Origin: Dermatophilaceae bacterium
GTDB taxonomy: Bacteria > Actinomycetota > Actinomycetes > Actinomycetales > Dermatophilaceae
Assembly: GCA_014377705.1 (NCBI GenBank)
Contig: JACMPC010000083.1
Span: 17,765-81,764 of the forward strand
Reading direction: 5' to 3'
DNA length: 64,000 nt
Below the pieces are notes generated by a model. That model had not been told where the DNA came from. It made no database searches and worked only from the letters and a program-made list of their open reading frames with translations. The position numbers were made by a program, and so were the translations under genes. Shown here piece by piece: positions 38,629 to 47,004 of this stretch; the first letter of the stretch is position 1; every line of letters begins with the position of its first letter.

Positions 38629-39294
38629 TCAGCCGACCTGCAGCTCGCAGACCACCCAGCGGCGGTCGATGTCGCGGAGGCGCATCGCCAGCGCCCGCAC
38701 CCGGCCGTTGTCGACGACCACGGCGCACGCCTCGATCACCCCGGCAGCCGGTTCGCAGATCATGACCTGGCGCACGAGTGCCCGGCGGGCGGCAATGCTG
38801 CTCCGGCCGGCAATGCTGCGCCGTCCGGCGGCTGCGTTGCGCTGTGCCACGGCCGAATAGACCTCGGGGGTGGTCCAGCGGATCACCTGTGGGGCCGGGC
38901 GGGCTCCTGACATGACCTCGATCAGGGCCTGGGCCATGTGCCTCACCCAGGCTTCCGGCTCCGGAAGATCGCTCGCAAAGGTGGCCCGGTGGCCGCAGAG
39001 CTCTGGATCCTCGGGGATTCTCGAGCCCCGCGCAAGGTTGAAGGCACCGCTGAAGCTGATCGCGAGAGTCCCCTGAATGAAGGGGCTCAGGTCCCATGGC
39101 ACGGCCGAGCGCGAGTCGATGGTCGGCGGCGAGATGTCGGGGAGGGTGCGAGCCCGGATAGCTGCCGGCCTCGCGGCTGCCGGACCGGCCAGTCGAAGGG
39201 CGGCTGAGGTGTCTGGAGTGTCCGGGGTGTCCGGGGCGTCCGGGGTGTCCGGGATGTCAGGGAACCTCACCGCGTCACTCAGCTCGACGGTCAC
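38629..39294 (-). CDS. Rv3235-family protein
   Basis: Conserved actinobacterial protein of unknown function, named after M. tuberculosis Rv3235, which also lies beside secA. The 221-residue product has a repetitive N terminus (PDTPDAPDTPDTPDT) and a conserved C-terminal domain (about 125-221). Its key segments are AQALIEVMSGARPAPQVIRW, TTPEVYSAVAQRN and the ending LRDIDRRWVVCELQVG. GTG 39294 overlaps the LysM gene's stop as GTGA, so the two are coupled. It converges on secA with 10 bases between stops. Confidence 0.82.
   Translation of the reverse strand: MTVELSDAVRFPDIPDTPDAPDTPDTPDTSAALRLAGPAAARPAAIRARTLPDISPPTIDSRSAVPWDLSPFIQGTLAISFSGAFNLARGSRIPEDPELCGHRATFASDLPEPEAWVRHMAQALIEVMSGARPAPQVIRWTTPEVYSAVAQRNAAAGRRSIAGRSSIAARRALVRQVMICEPAAGVIEACAVVVDNGRVRALAMRLRDIDRRWVVCELQVG
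39209..39262 (+). repeat. Six 9-bp tandem repeats in the Rv3235-family gene
   Basis: Units of GTGTCCGGG and variants encode, on the minus strand, the PDT/PDA/PDI tripeptide run near the N terminus. They are in frame. Confidence 0.8.
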
Positions 39295-40091
39295 GATCCC
39301 GCTCCCGGTGAAACAGGAGGCAGGAGCACCTGGCCGGGGAGAATAAGGCTGGGGTCGGCTCCGATCACGTCCCGGTTGATGGTCAGCCATCTGTGCCACT
39401 CCACCGTGATCGCTGCCGCCGTGGCCCCGGGGCCGATATGGCGCGCCGCGATGGCCCACAGGGTGTCGCCGCGAAGAACGACGACCCCCTCCTGAGGGCT
39501 CTCGCGCCTGTCCATCGACCACTCGGGAGGCGGCGCCGCATCCATGGCCTTCATCACGTGTGGGGGATCGCTGACGAAGCGGAAGGAGGCGTCCGGCGCG
39601 GTAACGGCGACGTCTTGGAAGGCGCCATTGCCAGCTTCGATGGCTCCGAAGGCTCCGACATTGTAGGAGGATGCTGCGACCACGGCGGAACGGCCGCTCG
39701 CGTGGCTGCTGTCTGCCACTGCCGTTCCGGGGATCAACGCAGCGGTGAGGGTGGTTCCGAGAACGAACGCAACGACCTTGCGCACGGCCACCGGGGCGAT
39801 CCGGGCGGCCAGCCGGCGGCAGAGGTGCCCCAGCGCGCCCGGGAGTGCCGACAGCGCGGACAGCATCATGCCCAGCCCGAGCCAGAGCGACAACAGCGCG
39901 CCACCCAGACCAGCCAGCAGGAGTATGCCGTCCGCGGGGCCGGCCGGGCCCGCGGCGGCGATGGCCCTCCAGGCGTGGCGGGCGGTGCTCAGGAAGATGG
40001 ATCCCGATGCGGCGGCGGCCACCATGCTGGAGCTGGCCAGTGCCACGGCGGCGACGCGACGCGGCCCTCTCGTGCTGAGACGAGCCGGCAT
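39291..40091 (-). CDS. LysM-domain membrane protein
   Basis: A 266-residue protein with two to three hydrophobic N-terminal helices, an Ala-rich linker and a C-terminal LysM peptidoglycan-binding domain. That domain (about 205-260) reads VVLRGDTLWAIAARHIGPGA then WLTINRDVIGADPSLILPGQVLLPP. It is expected to sit in the membrane with LysM facing the cell wall. ATG 40091 has AAGGAG 5 bases upstream; longer upstream reading is unsupported. It is co-transcribed and coupled with the Rv3235-family gene. The AT-rich stretch 40180-40225 probably holds its promoter. Confidence 0.85.
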   Translation of the reverse strand: MPARLSTRGPRRVAAVALASSSMVAAAASGSIFLSTARHAWRAIAAAGPAGPADGILLLAGLGGALLSLWLGLGMMLSALSALPGALGHLCRRLAARIAPVAVRKVVAFVLGTTLTAALIPGTAVADSSHASGRSAVVAASSYNVGAFGAIEAGNGAFQDVAVTAPDASFRFVSDPPHVMKAMDAAPPPEWSMDRRESPQEGVVVLRGDTLWAIAARHIGPGATAAAITVEWHRWLTINRDVIGADPSLILPGQVLLPPVSPGAGS

Positions 40092-40302
40092 AGCTGCTCC
40101 TTGTTCATGGTCCGATGCTTCGATGGTGGTGGTGTTCGATGTGGTGCTGAATGATGACGACGTCCATGATTCGTGATGTTCGATGCAGTTTAGTGTAGTT
40201 TGCTTATGTTTACCAATCAGCGATTGGAGGCGTGTGCGAAGGTAATGACACGAGATGACCCGGCAGGGTGTGATCGGCACCGGCCACGACGAGGGGGCGG
40301 CC

Positions 40303-40854
40303 ATGCGCTGGGACCGCTTGTTCGACGACCTGCAGGCACAGTTGGACGCCGAGGGGCAGCGTGAGCGCGATCTGGAGGTTTCTGATCGCACCCGCCGTGA
40401 GCGCGCCGGGGTGGGACTGCACGAACGCCTCATCGCCCATCGGGGCCTCGGCGTCGAGGTGCGGCTGGAAGCCGGGCACCAGGTCTCGGGCACCGTGGTG
40501 GACGCCGGCCTGGACTGGCTGCTGGTTCAGGACCATGGCGGGCGGGGGAGTCTGGTTCCGTTCAGGGCGATCGTGGCCATCAAGGGGCTGGGAGTGCGTG
40601 CGGCCGCCGGCCAGGGCGTGGAGACCGCGAAGAGATTCGGGCTGGGCTATGCGCTGCGCGGGCTCAGCCGCAACCGGTCGTCGGTGTCACTCGTCGATGT
40701 TGGCGGTTCGGTGACCACCGGGACCATTGACGCGGTGGGCGCCGATGCCCTCGATCTGAGTGAGCATCCGGCCGGCATGGCCCGGCGTGAGGAGAACATC
40801 GTGGCCAGGAGGGTGATCCCGTTCGCGGCCATCGTCGTGGTCCGTCACGGGTGA
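40303..40854 (+). CDS. Conserved actinobacterial protein of unknown function
   Basis: A 183-residue soluble protein, not recognised as a named family. A charged helical N terminus (RWDRLFDDLQAQLDAEGQRE, then ERDLEVSDRTRRERAG) is followed by beta-rich sequence with two similar halves. These are VEVRLEAGHQVSGTVVDAGLDW and SVSLVDVGGSVTTGTIDAVG, each followed by an L...IVA/IVV strand, which suggests a small-barrel (Sm/SH3-like) fold. ATG 40303 has GAGGGGGCGG just upstream. It lies divergent from the LysM gene and converges on the small HTH gene. Confidence 0.6.
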   Translation: MRWDRLFDDLQAQLDAEGQRERDLEVSDRTRRERAGVGLHERLIAHRGLGVEVRLEAGHQVSGTVVDAGLDWLLVQDHGGRGSLVPFRAIVAIKGLGVRAAAGQGVETAKRFGLGYALRGLSRNRSSVSLVDVGGSVTTGTIDAVGADALDLSEHPAGMARREENIVARRVIPFAAIVVVRHG

Positions 40855-40897
40855 GCAGCGCTTCCCCTCCCAGGGGGCGCCCGGATCGCCAGATCGC

Positions 40898-41140
40898 CTA
40901 GGGCGTGGTCTCCGGACCTTCGACGGGTGCTCCAAACGGGTGCGCGGCAACGAACGTCTTGGTCTCGGAGTACATCCGCTGGATGTAGTTCTCCAGCTCG
41001 GTTGCCTCGACCCGCCACTGGCCACGGCCGCCCACCTTGATCGCGGCGAGCTCCCCGGAGCGCACCAGCGCATAGGCCTGGGTCGATGAGATATCGAGTA
41101 TCTCGGAGACGTCCGACAGTTGGATGAAGCGCTGTGCCAT
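40898..41140 (-). CDS. Small helix-turn-helix (excisionase/MerR-like) DNA-binding protein
   Basis: An 80-residue DNA-binding protein of the BldC/excisionase type. The winged HTH (residues 2-55) reads RFIQLSDVSEILDISSTQAY then ALVRSGELAAIKVGGRGQWR; a short tail follows. Such proteins act as small developmental or accessory regulators in actinomycetes. ATG 41140 has AAGGA 8 bases upstream. It is divergent from the SAF-domain gene; the 284-base gap holds one perfect actinobacterial DnaA-box sequence (reverse orientation, 41269-41277). Confidence 0.85.
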   Translation of the reverse strand: MAQRFIQLSDVSEILDISSTQAYALVRSGELAAIKVGGRGQWRVEATELENYIQRMYSETKTFVAAHPFGAPVEGPETTP

Positions 41141-41424
41141 GTGGGCTGTCCTTGGGCTCGACGACGTTCTTAGCTCAGTATCTACCATAACGGGACATCT
41201 CGTGCGAATGTTCCTCGCCGCGTCATGATGAGACCGCTTGCCCTCAGGAGCTTGCGTTTGCTAGGTGTTGTGGACAAGATGCGGCCTTGGTGACCACCAT
41301 GCGTCATGCTTGCTCCCGAGAGGTTTCGTCGACCGGGATTTGGGTGCTCACGCCAGGGGGGGCGGGTCGCCTGCGCCGCTCTTTATACCGCACGCCGAGC
41401 TTGCCTACAGATGGGTTTTTGGAC

Positions 41425-42093
41425 ATGGCTGAGTTGCCCAGGCCGACCGCGGGACGTCTGCACAAACCGTCATGGCGGGACACCCGGCTGGTCGTCGGCG
41501 TGGTGCTGGTGCTGCTGTCCGTGACGGTGGGGGCCAAGGCGTTCGCCGCGGCCGATGACACGGTGCCGATGTATGCCGCGGCCGCCAGCCTCGTGCCGGG
41601 CCAGCCGGTGACCCAGCGTGACGTGAGACGAGTGGACGTGCAGCTCGGCGTCGACCGGCACTGGTACGTGGCCGCCGACCACGACATCGCGCCCGACACG
41701 TTCGCCCTGCGAGATGTCCGCCCGGGTGAGCTGTTGCCGCAGTCCGCCCTGGGCACCCGGTCCGCGAACGACCTCAAGCCAGTGTCCGTCCTGGTTGATG
41801 CCGGTGCCGCCGCCCAGCTGGCCGCCGGCTCGATCGTCGATGTCTGGGTCAACGCCAAGGACCCGTCCTCGTCCGCGGAGAAGTACGGCAAGCCGGACAA
41901 GACCCTCGAGGCGGCCACGGTGGCTCGTACCCCCGAGACCACTGCGGGCGGGCTGGGCGCGGCCTCCGGGCAGACCGCTGTGCAGGTCATGGTTCCGGAG
42001 GCAGGGGTCCAGGACCTGATCGCGGCCATCGACCAGGGTGCCAAGATCACCCTGGTTCCGGTGCCCGGGTCGCCGACCAGGTCCGGCGCGTGA
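41425..42093 (+). CDS. SAF-domain membrane protein (RcpC/CpaB-like N-terminal half)
   Basis: A 222-residue protein with an N-terminal transmembrane helix (LVVGVVLVLLSVTVGAKAFA) and an SAF domain (about 45-115, with VPMYAAAASLVPGQPVTQRD then LRDVRPGELLPQSAL). A short C-terminal domain ends ITLVPVPGSP. It resembles a minimal RcpC/CpaB. The start at ATG 41425 gives the usual short lead before the helix; no strong Shine-Dalgarno sequence is seen. Its stop overlaps the next start (GTGA). With the MinD-like ATPase downstream it could form the RcpC/TadZ pair missing from the second Tad locus. Confidence 0.75.
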   Translation: MAELPRPTAGRLHKPSWRDTRLVVGVVLVLLSVTVGAKAFAAADDTVPMYAAAASLVPGQPVTQRDVRRVDVQLGVDRHWYVAADHDIAPDTFALRDVRPGELLPQSALGTRSANDLKPVSVLVDAGAAAQLAAGSIVDVWVNAKDPSSSAEKYGKPDKTLEAATVARTPETTAGGLGAASGQTAVQVMVPEAGVQDLIAAIDQGAKITLVPVPGSPTRSGA

Positions 42094-43433
42094 GCCGGTC
42101 TGTCGTCACGGCGGTCAGTGATCGCTGGGAGGGCGCCCTGGTCACCACCCTGGAACGAGAAACAGACGTCAGGGTCGCCCGCCGCTGCCCTGACCTTGCG
42201 GATCTTCTGGCTGTGGCCGGATCAGGTCTTGCCGAGGTGGCGATGGTCTCGGCAGACCTGCGGTCGCTGGATCGCACGGCGCTGGATCATCTTCGGGAGT
42301 GCGCGGTCCTGGTCGTGGGGGTCTACCCTCCCGGCGACGAGACGGCGGAGCTCCACCTGCGTCAGCTGGGAATCTCCACGGTCCTACCCGCCGACGCCAG
42401 TGGTCAGGTCATTCAGGAAGTACTCGATGCCATGCAGGGGGAGAGAGGGCAGAGGCCGAACGACGTCCGTGGCCTGGACGGGTCGGGGTCGGCCGGGCCC
42501 GGCGGACCGGACGACCTGACGGAGTCCCCCCGGGATCGCGCCGCACGAGCCGTCGCACCAGCCGGGACGGGCGCCGGCGACCTGGACAGCCCGGGGGTCA
42601 TCATCGCGGTGTGGGGCCCGGCCGGTGCCCCGGGGCGAACCACCATCGCGCTCAACCTCGCCAGCGAGCTTGCTGGCCTGGGCCAGCCCACGGTGCTGGT
42701 CGACGCCGACACGTATGGCGGGTGCATCGCCCAGTCGCTCTCCCTGCTGGACGAGGCACCGGGTCTGGCTGCGGCGACCAGGTCCGCGGACCAGGGCAGC
42801 CTCGACCTCTCCGTGCTGGCCCGGCTGGCGCCCGAGGTCTGCCCCGGGTTGCGGGTGCTCACCGGCATTCCCAAGGCCGAGCGTTGGCCCGAGCTTCGCG
42901 CTGCAGCCCTCGAGCACGTGCTCACCCTCACCCGCAGGCTTGGCCGGTTCACCGTCATCGACTGCGGGTTCAGTCTCGAGGATGACGAGGAGCTGAGCTA
43001 CGACACGCTGGCCCCGCGACGAAACGCCGCGACCCTCACCTCGCTGGCGGTTGCTGACCGGGTCCTGGCCGTCGGTGCAGGTGACCCGATCGGGCTGCAG
43101 CGACTTGTCCGTGGCCTGCAGGAGCTGGGCACCGTCGCCAGCCCCTCGCCTGTTGTGGTGATCAACAGGGTGCGGGCATCGGCTGTGGGCTCGCGGCCGG
43201 AGCGGCGTATTCGCGAGGCGCTCGTGCGCTTCGCTGGTCTCGAAGAGCTGACATTCATCCCTGACGACCCCGCCACCCTGGACCGGGCGTTGCTGACCGG
43301 ACGATCGCTGGCCGAGGCGGCGCCCGACTCCGCGGTGCGCCAATGCCTGCTTGCGCTGGCCAGCGAGCTCTGCGGCGTTGCTGCGCCCCTTGTAGGACGT
43401 CGTCGAAACGGCTCCCGTCAGAAGAGCGCCTGA
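42090..43433 (+). CDS. MinD/ParA-like P-loop ATPase (TadZ/Ssd-like)
   Basis: A 447-residue protein. The N-terminal part (about 1-115) looks like a divergent receiver-type domain. A Gly/Pro-rich linker (120-165) leads to a MinD-like ATPase domain: AVWGPAGAPGRTTIALNLAS (Walker A variant with Arg in place of the usual Lys before TT), TVLVDADTYGG and FTVIDCGFS. The P-loop GPAGAPGRTT lacks the signature lysine of standard MinD proteins. It could be a TadZ/Ssd-type localisation factor; septum or pilus placement are both open. It is coupled to both neighbours. Confidence 0.72.
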   Translation: MSRSVVTAVSDRWEGALVTTLERETDVRVARRCPDLADLLAVAGSGLAEVAMVSADLRSLDRTALDHLRECAVLVVGVYPPGDETAELHLRQLGISTVLPADASGQVIQEVLDAMQGERGQRPNDVRGLDGSGSAGPGGPDDLTESPRDRAARAVAPAGTGAGDLDSPGVIIAVWGPAGAPGRTTIALNLASELAGLGQPTVLVDADTYGGCIAQSLSLLDEAPGLAAATRSADQGSLDLSVLARLAPEVCPGLRVLTGIPKAERWPELRAAALEHVLTLTRRLGRFTVIDCGFSLEDDEELSYDTLAPRRNAATLTSLAVADRVLAVGAGDPIGLQRLVRGLQELGTVASPSPVVVINRVRASAVGSRPERRIREALVRFAGLEELTFIPDDPATLDRALLTGRSLAEAAPDSAVRQCLLALASELCGVAAPLVGRRRNGSRQKSA

Positions 43434-44080
43434 TGCGCGGCCTGATCGTGGACTGGGGCGGAGTCCTCACCATGCCCATCCACCTCGCGATAGGGAATTG
43501 GCTCAAGGCGACCGGCGTCGACCAGTCCCACTACGGCTCGGTCGTCCGGGCCTGGGTCACACCTTTGCCGCCAGACAGCTCCCCGGTCCACCGGCTGGAG
43601 CGTGGAGAGCTCGCGGTCGAGGAGTTCGAGCACCTCCTGTCCGCAGCACTGGCGCGCGAGGGCTCCGTGGTCGACGCAGAGGGACTGGTCGCAACGATGT
43701 TCGCCGACCTGGCCATCTACGAGGACTCGATGACCTCGCTGGTGACCCGGGCACACGCGGCCGGGATCCGCACCGGGCTGTTGTCGAACTCGTGGGGCAA
43801 CGACTACGACCGGAGCGACTGGCACGAGATGTTCGACGCCGTCGTCATCTCCGGCGAGGTGGGCATGCGCAAGCCGGAGCCCGAGATCTTCGAGCTGGCT
43901 CTTGACCGCATCGGCCTGCCGGCGGCCGAGTGCGTCTTTGTCGATGACATGGCGCACAACATCACCGCGGCGCAGCAGGCGGGTCTGGCCGGCATCGTTC
44001 ACCTGACATTCGACCAGACCGCGCGCGAGCTCGAGCCTTACTTCCCGGGCGCGACCTGGATACATCAGCGGCGGCACTGA
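43433..44080 (+). CDS. HAD-superfamily hydrolase
   Basis: A 215-residue HAD-family phosphatase-like protein. Motif I reads IVDWGGVL, so the usual D-x-D has Asp9 but Gly in place of the second Asp; motif II is LLSNSWG, motif III the Lys in MRKPEPEIF and motif IV VFVDDMAHN. The missing second Asp of motif I suggests a changed or weak phosphatase, as in some dehalogenase-like or epoxide-hydrolase N-terminal-like members. ATG 43433 shares one base with the upstream stop (TGATG). The longer in-frame reading overlaps the ATPase gene and is unlikely. Confidence 0.8.
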   Translation: MRGLIVDWGGVLTMPIHLAIGNWLKATGVDQSHYGSVVRAWVTPLPPDSSPVHRLERGELAVEEFEHLLSAALAREGSVVDAEGLVATMFADLAIYEDSMTSLVTRAHAAGIRTGLLSNSWGNDYDRSDWHEMFDAVVISGEVGMRKPEPEIFELALDRIGLPAAECVFVDDMAHNITAAQQAGLAGIVHLTFDQTARELEPYFPGATWIHQRRH

Positions 44081-44114
44081 CCAGGATCGGTCGGCGGTCT
44101 GACACGATGAGGGC

Positions 44115-45539
44115 GTGTCAGACCGATTGACTTCCCTTGATGCGTCCTTCCTCTATATGGAGGGACTGACCACACCCATGCATGTCGGCTCCGTCTTGGT
44201 CTTCCAGCCACGCGACGGGGGGTTCGACTACGACGGCCTCGTCGCGCTGATCTCGAACAGGATCTCGCTCGTGCCCCGCTACCGGCAGTGTGTACGCGAG
44301 ATCCCCGGCCGGCTCGCCAACCCCATATGGGTGGATGACGAGGACTTCGACGTGACCTATCACGTTCGCCGTTCAGCGCTGCCACGGCCGGGCAGTGACG
44401 ACCAGCTTCAGGAATTCGTCGCGCGCATCCAGTCCCGCCGGCTCGACCGCGGCCGACCGCTGTGGGAGGTCTATCTGATCGAGGGCCTGGCCAAGGGCCG
44501 TTTCGCGATCGTGACCAAGTCTCACCAGGCCCTGGTCGACGGCATCCACGCCCTGGACATCGCCAACGTCATCGTCGACGGCACCACGGTGCGGGACGAC
44601 CCGGTCGCCGAGACCTGGCGTCCGGCTCGCGAGCCCAGTGACGTGGAGCTCGTCGCCTCGGCCTTCGTGGATGCCGTTCGCCGGCCCAGCCAGGTCGCGG
44701 ACACGATGCGTGGTGTCATGACCGACGTCAAGGCAGTCGGCGGGCCGGTGTTCTCCGCGCTCGGCGCCGTCCTGTCGACGGTCGCCAGAACCGCCGTCCG
44801 GCCGGCCCCGGCCAGCCCGCTGAACGCCGAGATCGGTGAGGCGCGACGCTACGTCATCGTCGGCACGGACCTGGCGGACTACCGCACGGTGCGCAGCCGG
44901 CTGGCACTGGGCCACTACGCGGACGAGGTCACGATCAACGACGTGGTCCTCGCCACGATCTCGGGAGCCCTCCGGTCCTGGCTGCTGACTCGCGGTGAGG
45001 CGGTCCACAACGCGACGACGGTCCGGGCAATGGTCCCGGTCAGCGTCTACGGCACCGACGACACCGGCCGGGTCGGCGACAGAGTCACCGCCTGCTTCGT
45101 GGACCTGCCCGTCGGCGAGCCTGGCGCATCCATGCGGCTGCACCAGATTGCCTACGCGATGCGACAGCAGATCGAGGGTGGCCATGCCGTGGGTGCCGAG
45201 TCCCTCGCGGGCCTGGCCGGATTCACCTCACCGACGCTGCACTCCATGGGAGCACGACTCGGCAGCGCGATGTCCCGGCGGCTCTTCAACCTGATCATCA
45301 CCAACGTTCCGGGCCCGCAGCAACCCCTGTATCTCGGCAGCGCACGCATGCTCTCCACCTACCCCGTGGTGCCGCTGGCCCGGGGCCAGGCGGTTTCGAT
45401 CGGCCTGACCTCCTATGACGGCGGGGTCTACTTCGGGCTGAACGGTGACCGGGACGCCATGCCCGACCTGGACCTCCTGGGGCAGTGCCTGGTCGACTCG
45501 CTGGCTGACCTGGTCGAGATCAGGGACGCCCGCGGATGA
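44115..45539 (+). CDS. WS/DGAT-family acyltransferase
   Basis: Wax ester synthase/diacylglycerol acyltransferase family protein, 474 residues, which would esterify acyl-CoA to diacylglycerol or fatty alcohol. The N-terminal acyltransferase domain opens with SFLYMEGLTTPMHVGSVLVF. At the active-site position it has SHQALVDG: the family motif HHxxxDG has lost its second, catalytic histidine (His137-Gln138). The C-terminal domain has NLIITNVPGPQQPLYL and is complete. M. tuberculosis has a WS/DGAT (Rv3234c) near secA too. GTG 44115 is the likely start. It overlaps the patatin gene by 4 bases. Confidence 0.87.
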   Translation: MSDRLTSLDASFLYMEGLTTPMHVGSVLVFQPRDGGFDYDGLVALISNRISLVPRYRQCVREIPGRLANPIWVDDEDFDVTYHVRRSALPRPGSDDQLQEFVARIQSRRLDRGRPLWEVYLIEGLAKGRFAIVTKSHQALVDGIHALDIANVIVDGTTVRDDPVAETWRPAREPSDVELVASAFVDAVRRPSQVADTMRGVMTDVKAVGGPVFSALGAVLSTVARTAVRPAPASPLNAEIGEARRYVIVGTDLADYRTVRSRLALGHYADEVTINDVVLATISGALRSWLLTRGEAVHNATTVRAMVPVSVYGTDDTGRVGDRVTACFVDLPVGEPGASMRLHQIAYAMRQQIEGGHAVGAESLAGLAGFTSPTLHSMGARLGSAMSRRLFNLIITNVPGPQQPLYLGSARMLSTYPVVPLARGQAVSIGLTSYDGGVYFGLNGDRDAMPDLDLLGQCLVDSLADLVEIRDARG

Positions 45540-46945
45540 GTCGGCCCACCCGGCGGGGGCTGGTGCTGGGTGGTGGCGGCGTCCTTGGCGCGGCGTGGAT
45601 GGTAGGTGCCCTCCAGGCGCTGCAGGACGAGATCGGCGTAGACGTGCGCAGCTTTGACGCGTTCGTGGGCACGTCCGCGGGGTCGGTCCTGGCGGCACTG
45701 CTGGGCGCCGGGGTGAGCGTCGTGGACCTGGTCAACCATCAGCGCGGGGACGACCTCGAGTCGGGTCGCCTTGCCGGTTTCCACTTCGACTACGAGGAGG
45801 CCACCGGGGGTGACCGGCCGGCGCGGGCGCGTCCGGGACTCGGCTCGCGAGAGCTCCTGATCCGCAACGCTCGCCAGCTCCATCAGCTGCCGCCCACGGC
45901 GGTTCTGTCGGCTTTCCTGCCCGAGGGCCGGGGCAACCTCCACGCGGTCGGAGCCCTGGTCTCGCACGTGGTTCCGCGGGGCTGGGTCGCCCGCGACGGC
46001 GTGACCGTCGTGGCCCTCGACTACGACACCGGAGAGCGGGTGCCCTTCGGCAGGCCCGGGGTCCGGTCGGCTTCGCTGTCCGAGGCGGTGATGGCCTCGT
46101 GCGCGATTCCCGGGTGGTACCAACCTGTGATGATCGGCGATCACCGGTTCATCGACGGCGGCGCCTGGTCCTCCACCAACCTCGACCTGCTGGCTGGTGA
46201 GGGTCTTGACGAGGTGTTCGTTCTCGCCCCCCAGGTCAGCTTCGACGTCGACGCACCCAACCAGTGGTCGACCCTTCTCGAACGACAGTGGCGCAGCCGG
46301 GTGACCCAGAGAGTCCTTCGCGAGTTGACCACTGTCCATCGCCTCGGCACGGAGGTGACCATCCTTGGCCCGGGGCGGGAAGACCTCGAGGCCATGGGCG
46401 GCAACCTCATGGACCTCTCGCGCCGGCCCTCGGTGATCGAGACCTCCCTGCGCACCTCGGTGGTCGCCCTGCGTGACCCCGCATCGCTTCCTGCCCGCCG
46501 CGACGTCAAAGAGAGAAGCAGGCCGATCATGACCCGGATCTACATACCCCTGAACGCTTCCGGGCTGCGCGAGCTCAGCTCCCGCGATGAGGTCCGGGGA
46601 GCGCCATTCACCGCGCACGCCGCGACCAGCGCCGTGCAGGCCTCCGCTCCCAGCGCGGTTCAGGATGACTGGGAGTACACCGCGCTCAATGACGCGGCGC
46701 AGACCTCGGCAGCGCTGCTCACCACCGGGGAGAGTCGTCGTATCGTGGCTGCGGCCGACGTGTCGTCGGACACGGTGCGGCCGGCCGCGGCGGCTGACGC
46801 CGGTGTGGAGTCAGCGGTTTTGATCTCGGAACCCGTTGCGCTCAAACGGATTGCCTCCTTCCAGGTGGACGGAGACGGCCCGGACGACGATGACCTGCTG
46901 TGGTACGACGTCACGGAGCTGCCCGTCGTACTCGCCCTGCTGTGA
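45536..46945 (+). CDS. Patatin-like phospholipase fused to a DUF6912-like domain
   Basis: Residues about 1-310 form a patatin domain: oxyanion loop LVLGGGGVLGAAW, nucleophile Ser47 in GTSAG, and catalytic Asp in FIDGGAW (near 207). It is predicted to hydrolyse lipid acyl esters. Residues about 332-469 look like a complete separate protein of the DUF6912 type: it begins at an internal Met (MTRIYIPLNASGLRELSS) and ends DDDLLWYDVTELPVVLAL. An in-frame ATG at 46529, after a purine-rich stretch, could also start the second part on its own. No stop separates the two. ATG 45536 overlaps the acyltransferase stop (ATGA). Confidence 0.78.
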   Translation: MSRPTRRGLVLGGGGVLGAAWMVGALQALQDEIGVDVRSFDAFVGTSAGSVLAALLGAGVSVVDLVNHQRGDDLESGRLAGFHFDYEEATGGDRPARARPGLGSRELLIRNARQLHQLPPTAVLSAFLPEGRGNLHAVGALVSHVVPRGWVARDGVTVVALDYDTGERVPFGRPGVRSASLSEAVMASCAIPGWYQPVMIGDHRFIDGGAWSSTNLDLLAGEGLDEVFVLAPQVSFDVDAPNQWSTLLERQWRSRVTQRVLRELTTVHRLGTEVTILGPGREDLEAMGGNLMDLSRRPSVIETSLRTSVVALRDPASLPARRDVKERSRPIMTRIYIPLNASGLRELSSRDEVRGAPFTAHAATSAVQASAPSAVQDDWEYTALNDAAQTSAALLTTGESRRIVAAADVSSDTVRPAAAADAGVESAVLISEPVALKRIASFQVDGDGPDDDDLLWYDVTELPVVLALL

Positions 46946-47004
46946 CGCGTGACACGATGGGTGGCGTCCTCAACGCCTGAGACTTCTAGGAGATGTTCAC
47001 CCCA

